DNA of 64,000 nucleotides, taken from NCBI RefSeq assembly GCF_947855115.1, contig NZ_CANTZW010000003.1:1-64000 (forward strand), given 5' to 3'. The notes beneath the pieces are model-generated. The model made no database searches. It was given only the letters and a program-made list of their open reading frames with translations, and had not been told where the DNA came from. Positions 34,814-41,397 of this stretch are shown in pieces (position 1 is the stretch's first letter; each line of letters starts with the position of its first letter). The stretch is from an uncultured Parabacteroides sp. Its GTDB lineage: Bacteria; Bacteroidota; Bacteroidia; Bacteroidales; Tannerellaceae. A program made the position numbers and the translations under genes.

Positions 34814-35746
34814 CTACCCTACCTTTGATACATTATTATATATGTTCTCAAAGCAAGCTTTGTTTACCGCTGACATCTTATCCAAAGAGAAACTCTTTAA
34901 ATAAATTTGCGTGGTCTTAATTGATTGATGTCCCAATAATTCACTGATCATCTCAATCGATACACCCTGTTCCTTCAATGCCGTGGCGAAAGAGTGACGG
35001 ATTGAGTACGAAGTAATCATTTCAGTCACACCACAGGCTTTCGCCAGTTCCTTCAAAGATCTGTTAAAATCAGCCAAGGCAGAAGTATATTCCCGAAAGG
35101 CCTCCTCACCCGTTTTTGTTCCACTCAAGAATGCAAACAAATAGGGAGAATCCTGAAGCGTTCCGGCCATCAACGCCGCCAATAACTCCTTGGCTACAGG
35201 CTGTATCTCGACCAACATCGGTGTACCCGTTTTCTGTCGATTATATCTTAAGACTCCTCCCCGGATATCACTCTTTTTCAGATGGGCGAAATCTACAAAT
35301 GCCATACCGCAAAACAAAAACATCAGGCATAATGCCTGCCGTGTCTTCAATAACTCCGGATCATCCAATGGATCGGTCATCAATAAACGCAACGATTCCA
35401 TAGGCAGAGCCTTTTTCTGTTTGCTTTTCACTCCCATAAAGATCCCCTTGAACAAATAACGGGAAAAAGGAGCCTCCCCTTTTTCCATTGCTAGCCCATA
35501 CACACGGCGAATCCTACGCATATAGGTAGATATCGTATTCCATGAACATCCTCTGCCCTGTAAATAGTCCTGATACCTCAAGAGTATTTCCCTGTCAATA
35601 TAGATATAAGGAATCACCTCCCGCCCGCAAAAGCGCAAGAATGAATTCAAGGCATCTTGATAACTCTTGGCAGACGAATAACGTCCCTGTTCTCTTAATC
35701 GGGCTATATACATCCGCATACCCTCCACAAAATCATACTGTTTCAT
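34814..35746 (-). CDS. Tyrosine recombinase, capsule-switch type
   Basis: 310 residues. A SAM-like core-binding domain (about 1-100) precedes the catalytic domain. Visible active-site features are K172 in QKTG, R250 in SYSIRHSFAT, H273 in LLGHQ and the nucleophile Y282 in TQIYLKS. The first arginine of the classical R-K-H-R-H-Y set is replaced: the motif reads FCGMAFVD (C146, A149). The His of HxxR is Tyr, as in many Bacteroidetes recombinases. Its 3' end lies 9 bp from the right inverted repeat, so it is the likely enzyme inverting 34447-34804. It lacks the Arm domain of integrative elements. Confidence 0.9.
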   Translation of the reverse strand: MKQYDFVEGMRMYIARLREQGRYSSAKSYQDALNSFLRFCGREVIPYIYIDREILLRYQDYLQGRGCSWNTISTYMRRIRRVYGLAMEKGEAPFSRYLFKGIFMGVKSKQKKALPMESLRLLMTDPLDDPELLKTRQALCLMFLFCGMAFVDFAHLKKSDIRGGVLRYNRQKTGTPMLVEIQPVAKELLAALMAGTLQDSPYLFAFLSGTKTGEEAFREYTSALADFNRSLKELAKACGVTEMITSYSIRHSFATALKEQGVSIEMISELLGHQSIKTTQIYLKSFSLDKMSAVNKACFENIYNNVSKVG

Positions 35747-35808
35747 ATTTTCCTTTATAAAAAAAGTAAATTACAATAAAAAACACGGTTAATTCGCGAT
35801 TGTCTACT

Positions 35809-35816
35809 TACATTTG
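35809..35816 (+). promoter_or_regulatory. -7 box of the DUF2007 gene
   Basis: TACATTTG, perfect match to TAnnTTTG, 17 nt before the ATG at 35833. It shows that the TTG-started reading from 35800 is too early. Confidence 0.65.
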
Positions 35817-35832
35817 CAGAAAAACAAATACC

Positions 35833-36222
35833 ATGGACAAGATCGTAGAAATAGCCAGGTTTACCTATCCGGCAGATGCCCAGCCATTGATGGCCCTATT
35901 AAGGTCGGAAGGGATAAAATGTTATCTCCGCAATGAGCTAAGCAGCCAGATCATGGCCGGTTATGTAGACGTAGGCGGCGCACGGGTGGAAATCCTGGAA
36001 AGCGATGTTCCTCGAGCCATGCAGGTGATGGAGGAAGGTGGTTACGACCTACCCCAGGAAGACGAGCAGACGGAACCGGTAGAGCAAGTCGCCGGATTCG
36101 CACGCCACATCCCTTTTTTACGAAAATATCCTTTAGAAAAACAAATTATGATCCTATTCGTCATCGTAGCTGTCTTTTTGGCTTTGGTGATTTATTTCGG
36201 ATCTCTTATATCCTCAAAATAA
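35833..36222 (+). CDS. DUF2007 protein with C-terminal membrane helix
   Basis: 129 residues from ATG 35833. The N-terminal two thirds fit the DUF2007 fold (putative signal-transducing, PII-like): EIARFTYPADAQPLMALL, then a YVDVGGARVEI strand and PRAMQVMEEGGYDL. A single hydrophobic helix near residues 103-125 puts the domain on the membrane. Binding partner unknown. It is 13 nt ahead of a 60-residue membrane protein. Confidence 0.85.
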   Translation: MDKIVEIARFTYPADAQPLMALLRSEGIKCYLRNELSSQIMAGYVDVGGARVEILESDVPRAMQVMEEGGYDLPQEDEQTEPVEQVAGFARHIPFLRKYPLEKQIMILFVIVAVFLALVIYFGSLISSK

Positions 36223-36235
36223 ACAAATGTAACTA

Positions 36236-36418
36236 ATGGCACGCAGAAAGATAACAAATAGTCAAGCAGTGTGTATCACCTTATTATGGGGAATATTATG
36301 CTACATGCTGCTTATGTACAGCGAAACAATCAACTTTGATGTTATATTCGCCCTTGTAGCCTCCGCTATCATTGTGTTCGTTCCAATATATAAGAACTTC
36401 AAGCATAGAAAAGAGTAA
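36236..36418 (+). CDS. Small two-helix membrane protein
   Basis: 60 residues with two predicted membrane helices (about 10-27 and 34-51) and a basic tail (NFKHRKE). No family recognised. It follows the DUF2007 gene by 13 nt and shares its orientation, so the two probably form an operon. Confidence 0.6.
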   Translation: MARRKITNSQAVCITLLWGILCYMLLMYSETINFDVIFALVASAIIVFVPIYKNFKHRKE

Positions 36419-36485
36419 CATATCGTCATTTTTTCAAACTTAATATATCTAAATGATATTTTTTACGCATTTTACCTTTCAAATA

Positions 36486-36516
36486 TTTGCAAGTATTAAA
36501 AATTAGCTTACCTTTG
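36486..36516 (+). promoter_or_regulatory. Promoter of the first glutamate dehydrogenase gene
   Basis: TTTG at 36486-36489 and TACCTTTG at 36509-36516 with a 19-bp spacer, an excellent Bacteroides promoter. The 5' leader to 36584 is about 60 nt. Confidence 0.85.
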
Positions 36517-36583
36517 CCACGCCATTAAACAAATGGCGCACGGATAACAAAATGGTATAACATTCTAAATATAAAATTCAGTC

Positions 36584-37918
36584 ATGAAGGCAAGTGAAGT
36601 TTTAGACAACTTGAAAAGAAGATTTCCGAACGAACCGGAATATCATCAAGCAGTATCAGAAGTTTTAGGGACTATCGAGGAAGCTTACAATGAGCATCCG
36701 GAATTTGAGAAAAGCAACTTGATCGAGCGCCTTTGTATTCCCGATCGTATTTTCTCTTTCCGTGTAACTTGGACAGACGATAAAGGACAAATCCAGACAA
36801 ACATGGGCTACCGCATTCAACACAACAACGCAATCGGCCCGTATAAAGGTGGTATCCGCTTCCATGCTTCCGTAAATCAATCCATCCTTAAGTTCTTGGC
36901 TTTTGAACAAACGTTTAAAAATTCACTGACAACATTGCCAATGGGGGGTGGAAAAGGAGGTTCCGATTTCAGCCCGAGAGGTAAGTCAAACGCCGAGATC
37001 ATGCGTTTCTGCCAAGCCTTCGTCCTTGAATTGTGGCGTCATATCGGCCCAGACACAGATGTTCCCGCTGGTGATATAGGCGTAGGTGGACGTGAAGTCG
37101 CTTATATGTATGGAATGTACAAGAAATTGGCTCGTGAGAATACGGGTACTTTTACAGGTAAGGGGATTGAGTTCGGTGGCTCTTTGATCCGCCCGGAAGC
37201 TACAGGTTACGGAAACGTATATTTCTTGTTACAAATGTTAAAGACTCGTGGCATTGATATCAAAGGTAAAGTGGTTACGGTATCCGGTTCCGGAAACGTG
37301 GCTCAATATACGGTAGAAAAATTAATCAGCCTTGGGGCAAAAGTTGTCACGATGTCAGACTCCGACGGTTATATTTATGATCCAGATGGTATCGATTGTG
37401 AGAAGCTGGATTATATCATGGAGTTGAAGAATTTGTATCGCGGTCGTATCCGTGAATACGCAGAGCAATATGGATGTAAATATGTACAAGGTGCTCGTCC
37501 TTGGGGAGAGAAATGCGATATCGCCATGCCTAGCGCAACCCAAAATGAGTTGAATGGCGATGATGCCAAGGCTTTATTGGCCAACGGGTGTTTCGCTGTA
37601 TCCGAAGGAGCCAACATGCCTTCTACACCAGAAGCGATCGATGCCTTCCTAGAGGCCAAGATCCTTTATGCCCCGGGTAAGGCCGCTAACGCTGGCGGTG
37701 TATCCGTTTCTGGTCTTGAGATGACCCAAAACGCACAGAAGTTAAGTTGGAGTAGCGAGGAAGTTGACCAGAAACTTCAAAGTATCATGGAGAATATCCA
37801 CGAGCAATGCGTAAAATACGGAAAGCAAGAGGATGGCTATGTAAACTACGTGAAAGGGGCTAATGTAGCAGGTTTCATGAAAGTAGCCAAGGCTATGATG
37901 GCACAGGGGATACTCTAG
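36584..37918 (+). CDS. gdhA: NADP-specific glutamate dehydrogenase (copy 1)
   Basis: 444 residues, standard for hexameric GDH. The N-terminal domain carries GPYKGGIRFHASVN, the catalytic lysine region LPMGGGKGGSDF, and DVPAGDIGVGGREV. The Rossmann domain follows from about residue 235 (VTVSGSGNVAQYTVE). The enzyme makes glutamate from ammonia and 2-oxoglutarate. A second copy of the same length is encoded at 44547. The first copy's NAD(P) motif reads GSGNVA whereas the second reads GFGNVA, so cofactor or regulation may differ. Confidence 0.96.
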   Translation: MKASEVLDNLKRRFPNEPEYHQAVSEVLGTIEEAYNEHPEFEKSNLIERLCIPDRIFSFRVTWTDDKGQIQTNMGYRIQHNNAIGPYKGGIRFHASVNQSILKFLAFEQTFKNSLTTLPMGGGKGGSDFSPRGKSNAEIMRFCQAFVLELWRHIGPDTDVPAGDIGVGGREVAYMYGMYKKLARENTGTFTGKGIEFGGSLIRPEATGYGNVYFLLQMLKTRGIDIKGKVVTVSGSGNVAQYTVEKLISLGAKVVTMSDSDGYIYDPDGIDCEKLDYIMELKNLYRGRIREYAEQYGCKYVQGARPWGEKCDIAMPSATQNELNGDDAKALLANGCFAVSEGANMPSTPEAIDAFLEAKILYAPGKAANAGGVSVSGLEMTQNAQKLSWSSEEVDQKLQSIMENIHEQCVKYGKQEDGYVNYVKGANVAGFMKVAKAMMAQGIL

Positions 37919-37920
37919 GT

Positions 37921-38068
37921 AATTGAAAATAGAGAATTGAAAATTAGTTAGAAGAGGAACGTTATTTATTGATGATCATACAAGTGAAGGGGATAGCTTT
38001 GAAGGCTATCCCCTTTCTTATTTCTGACGAAGCCCCAATTTTCAATTTTCAATTCTCAATTTTCAATT
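37921..38068. repeat. 25-bp inverted repeats flanking the gdh terminator
   Basis: The sequence at 37921-37945 and the reverse complement of 38044-38068 match at 24 of 25 positions (AATTGAAAAT..GAGAATTGAAAATT). They enclose the hairpin terminator at 37989-38013. This 148-bp unit resembles a small non-autonomous element that carries a terminator. Confidence 0.75.
37989..38013 (+). terminator. Terminator of glutamate dehydrogenase copy 1
   Basis: GGGGATAGC (37989-37997) pairs with GCTATCCCC (38005-38013) over a 7-nt loop; a T-rich run follows. Confidence 0.9.
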
Positions 38069-38103
38069 AAAAAGCGGTATCTTAGTGCCGTAAATCAATA
38101 AGT

Positions 38104-39534
38104 ATGATAACAGAAGAACTTAAGAGATTATACCAATCATACACAGGAATACCGGCAGAGGAAATAACAGAGTTACCCTCGTCCGGATCTAACCGACGGT
38201 ATTTCAGGATAAAAGGACCTGAAACGTTGATTGGAGTCAGTGGTACTTCTATTGAGGAAAACAAGGCTTTTATCTATATGGCGAAACATTTCCGCCAAAA
38301 GGGGCTACCCGTTCCACAAGTATATGCCAGCTCGGACGATCATTCGTTTTATATTCAAGAAGATTTAGGAGATACACTTCTTTTCAACGCTATCGAGAAA
38401 GGACGGAAAAGCAGGGTCTTCGATGAGGAAGAACGTAACTTATTACGCAAAACGATTACAAAACTCCCAGATATCCAGTTTTTGGGATCCGACGGCTTTG
38501 ATTTCTCGTATTGCCATCCACAAGCTGAGTTTAACCAACGGTCTATCCTTTGGGACTTAAATTATTTTAAGTACTGTTTTTTAAAAGCCACCGGAATGGA
38601 ATTTCAGGAAAATCGCCTGGAAGATGATTTCTTGAAGATGAGCGATGTGTTGTTGCGCAGTTCTTCTGCCACATTTCTATACCGTGATTTCCAGTCTAGA
38701 AACGTTATGATAAAAGATGGGGAACCTTGGTTTATTGATTTTCAAGGAGGACGAAAAGGCCCGGTTTACTACGACGTAGCTTCCTTCCTTTGGCAAGCGA
38801 AAGCGAAGTATCCGGAAGACTTACGTAACGAATTACTATCGGATTATATCACGGCCTTACGTAAATATATCCCGGTAGATGAGGCTTATTTCCATAGCCA
38901 ATTACGTCATTTCGTCTTGTTCAGGACTTTGCAGGTACTAGGAGCTTATGGTTTCCGAGGATATTTCGAGAAAAAGCCCCATTTCATTCAAAGTGTCCCG
39001 TTTGCTATCGAGAATCTGAGACAACTATTGAAAAATGACTATCCAGAATATCCCTATTTATGCTCCGTACTGCGTGAACTTACCGGGTTAAAACAATTCA
39101 CGGACGATATCCAGAAACATATGCTGGAAGTAAAAGTCATGAGTTTCGCTTATAAAAAAGGAATCCCCAACGATCCCAGCGGGAATGGAGGTGGATTCGT
39201 ATTCGACTGCCGGGCCATAAACAATCCCGGCAAATACGAGCGTTACAATCATTTCACCGGTTTGGACGAACCCGTGATCCAGTTCTTGGAGGATGACGGG
39301 GAAATCACGACCTACCTCGAGCATGTCTATCATATCGTAGATGCTTCGGTAAAACGATATATAGACCGTGGATTCACCAATTTGATGATTTGTTTCGGAT
39401 GTACAGGTGGACAGCACCGTTCGGTCTATTCCGCACAACATCTGGCAGAGCACCTAAACGCTAAATTTGGAGTAAAAGTACATTTAGTACATAGAGAACA
39501 GAATATAGAACAACTATTTAGCCCTACATTATGA
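38104..39534 (+). CDS. AmgK-like amino-sugar kinase fused to RapZ C-terminal domain
   Basis: 476 residues. Residues about 1-335 form an APH-type phosphotransferase: SSGSNRRYFRI at the N-terminus, YRDFQSRNVMI near 195 (the catalytic Asp loop) and FIDFQGGRKGP (metal-binding Asp). AmgK proteins phosphorylate N-acetylmuramate/GlcNAc in cell-wall salvage. From about residue 340 comes the RapZ C-terminal domain, with FVFDCRAINNP and the GCTGGQHRSVYSAQHLAEHL signature; in E. coli this half of RapZ binds glucosamine-6-phosphate. The fused arrangement and the MurU-like gene that overlaps it by 4 bp point to a salvage pathway with built-in sensing. The sensing role is inferred. Confidence 0.85.
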   Translation: MITEELKRLYQSYTGIPAEEITELPSSGSNRRYFRIKGPETLIGVSGTSIEENKAFIYMAKHFRQKGLPVPQVYASSDDHSFYIQEDLGDTLLFNAIEKGRKSRVFDEEERNLLRKTITKLPDIQFLGSDGFDFSYCHPQAEFNQRSILWDLNYFKYCFLKATGMEFQENRLEDDFLKMSDVLLRSSSATFLYRDFQSRNVMIKDGEPWFIDFQGGRKGPVYYDVASFLWQAKAKYPEDLRNELLSDYITALRKYIPVDEAYFHSQLRHFVLFRTLQVLGAYGFRGYFEKKPHFIQSVPFAIENLRQLLKNDYPEYPYLCSVLRELTGLKQFTDDIQKHMLEVKVMSFAYKKGIPNDPSGNGGGFVFDCRAINNPGKYERYNHFTGLDEPVIQFLEDDGEITTYLEHVYHIVDASVKRYIDRGFTNLMICFGCTGGQHRSVYSAQHLAEHLNAKFGVKVHLVHREQNIEQLFSPTL

Positions 39535-40268
39535 AAGCTATGATCTTTGCGGCCGGTACAGGTTCCAGGTTGAAACCGTTGACCGATCACACGCCAAAAG
39601 CGCTTATACCTATCGGGGGCAAACCGATGCTAGAGCACGTTATATTGAAACTGAAATCCTCCGGTTTTGACCAGATCGTGATCAATATCCATCATTTAGG
39701 GGAGCAAATCGTAGAATTCCTGGAGGCGAACAACAACTTCGGAGTCCAGATCGAAATATCTAATGAAAGCGACTATTTACTGGATACAGGAGGAGGAATC
39801 AAGAAAGCCACCTCTCTTTTATGTGGAAACGAGCCGTTCTTGATACATAATGTCGATATCTTATCGAACGTAGATTTAAAGAAACTATACGATACCCATG
39901 TACAAACAAACCCGTTGGCCACCTTACTCGTCAGCCAGCGTAATACCTCACGTTATCTATTATTTAACAAGGAGAATAAACTGTGCGGTTGGCGAAATCA
40001 TGAGACTGGTGAGGTTAAATCTTATTATCCCTATTTTGACCCGAATCAACACAACGAGTACGCCTTTAGCGGAATCCACGTTCTCTCGCCTAAGATATTG
40101 GAACTGATGGAGGAATGGACAGGGAAGTTCTCTATCATCAATTTCTATCTGGCTATTTGCGCCAAAACTGATATCAGAGCTTATATGGAGGATAATCTGA
40201 AACTACTAGACATCGGTAAACCGGAGACTCTGGCTACCGCCGAGGAATGGTTACGACAAAACATCTAA
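39531..40268 (+). CDS. murU: MurU-like sugar-1-phosphate nucleotidyltransferase
   Basis: 245 residues. The NTP-transferase signature AAGTGSRLKPLTDHTPKAL is at the N-terminus, followed by GGKPMLEHV and HNVDILSNVDL (metal-binding Asp). MurU makes UDP-MurNAc from MurNAc-1-phosphate and UTP, completing the AmgK-MurU bypass of the fosfomycin-sensitive step. It starts within the stop of the kinase gene (ATGA at 39531). Close relatives use other sugar phosphates, so the substrate call leans on the neighbour. Confidence 0.85.
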   Translation: MKAMIFAAGTGSRLKPLTDHTPKALIPIGGKPMLEHVILKLKSSGFDQIVINIHHLGEQIVEFLEANNNFGVQIEISNESDYLLDTGGGIKKATSLLCGNEPFLIHNVDILSNVDLKKLYDTHVQTNPLATLLVSQRNTSRYLLFNKENKLCGWRNHETGEVKSYYPYFDPNQHNEYAFSGIHVLSPKILELMEEWTGKFSIINFYLAICAKTDIRAYMEDNLKLLDIGKPETLATAEEWLRQNI

Positions 40269-40283
40269 CAAAATATTACACTC

Positions 40284-41315
40284 ATGAGAAAAATTAGTTT
40301 TATCTATTTTCTCTTGTTTATCGTATTGGGCTTTTGCTCTTGCAAACAAGAGAAAACTTTCAAAGTTCTTCAATTCAACATTTGGCAGGAAGGCACCGTC
40401 GTAAAAGGAGGTTTTGATGCCATTGCGGATGAGATCATAAGAAGTAACGCTGATTTCGTTACGTTAAGCGAGGTACGTAACTATCACCAAACCCGTTTCT
40501 GCGACCGGATCGTGGAAGCACTGAAACAAAGAGGGCAAACATACTATTCTTTTTATACTGAAGATTCCGGTCTGTTAAGCCGTTATCCAATCACGGATAG
40601 TACGACCGTTTATCCATTGAACGATGACAGGGGTAGTATGTACAAGGCCATTACTCACATTGGCGATACTGAGGTAGCTCTTTACACCGCCCATTTGGAT
40701 TATCGTAATTGCGCTTACTACGATGCCCGAGGATACAACGGAAACACATGGGACGAAGAACCTCCCGTCACCAACCTAGACACACTCCTATGGCTGAACG
40801 AACAATCTGTACGCGATGATGCCATCGCTTGTTTCCTTAAAGAGGCGAAAAAAGACCGAGAAGCCGGACGGATCGTCATCCTTGGAGGAGATTTTAACGA
40901 GCCCTCCCATCTGGATTGGACAGAAGCGACCAAAGGTATAAGAGATCACCAAGGATTAGTCGTTCCTTGGCATGTATCTGTCATGCTGGAGAAAGAGGGC
41001 TATAAAGATACCTACCGAGAGATTTTCCCAGATCCCATAACTCATCCGGGATTTACCTGTCCAGCAGATTGTAAGGATATCGCTTTGGAGAAATTGGTCT
41101 GGTCGCCGAAAGCAGACGACAGAGATCGCATTGATTTCATTCATTACGCACCGTTCGAGGGATTAACACTTACGGACGTATACATCATCGGTCCGAAAGG
41201 TGATATCCTCTGTGGACAAAGAGAGACGGAAGAAACCTCCGACCCGATCATGACTCCCCTTGGAATCTGGCCGACCGACCATAAAGCGGTTCTCGCCACT
41301 TTCCTCTTAAAATAA
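40284..41315 (+). CDS. Exported endonuclease/exonuclease/phosphatase-family lipoprotein
   Basis: 343 residues. A lipoprotein signal (about 1-20, GFCSCKQE) is followed by the EEP fold: VLQFNIWQEG, TLSEVRN, YTAHLDYRN, ILGGDFNEPSHLDW and the C-terminal TDHKAVLATF. Catalytic Asn, Glu, Asp and His residues are present. Such proteins hydrolyse phosphodiester or phosphomonoester bonds; a nuclease, sphingomyelinase or inositol-phosphatase role is possible. It is 15 nt after the MurU gene. Confidence 0.88.
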   Translation: MRKISFIYFLLFIVLGFCSCKQEKTFKVLQFNIWQEGTVVKGGFDAIADEIIRSNADFVTLSEVRNYHQTRFCDRIVEALKQRGQTYYSFYTEDSGLLSRYPITDSTTVYPLNDDRGSMYKAITHIGDTEVALYTAHLDYRNCAYYDARGYNGNTWDEEPPVTNLDTLLWLNEQSVRDDAIACFLKEAKKDREAGRIVILGGDFNEPSHLDWTEATKGIRDHQGLVVPWHVSVMLEKEGYKDTYREIFPDPITHPGFTCPADCKDIALEKLVWSPKADDRDRIDFIHYAPFEGLTLTDVYIIGPKGDILCGQRETEETSDPIMTPLGIWPTDHKAVLATFLLK

Positions 41316-41320
41316 AAAAT

Positions 41321-41359
41321 GGATTTGCGAGACCGCCTTATCGTTTGTCTCGCAAATCC
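41321..41359. terminator. Convergent terminator
   Basis: GGATTTGCGAGAC (41321-41333) pairs perfectly with GTCTCGCAAATCC (41347-41359). Run of A before and T-poor AT-rich sequence after; it serves the reverse-strand gene that ends at 41398 as well. Confidence 0.85.
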
Positions 41360-41397
41360 ACTAATTAACAAATATCTACTCTTGAAACGAGCGTTTA

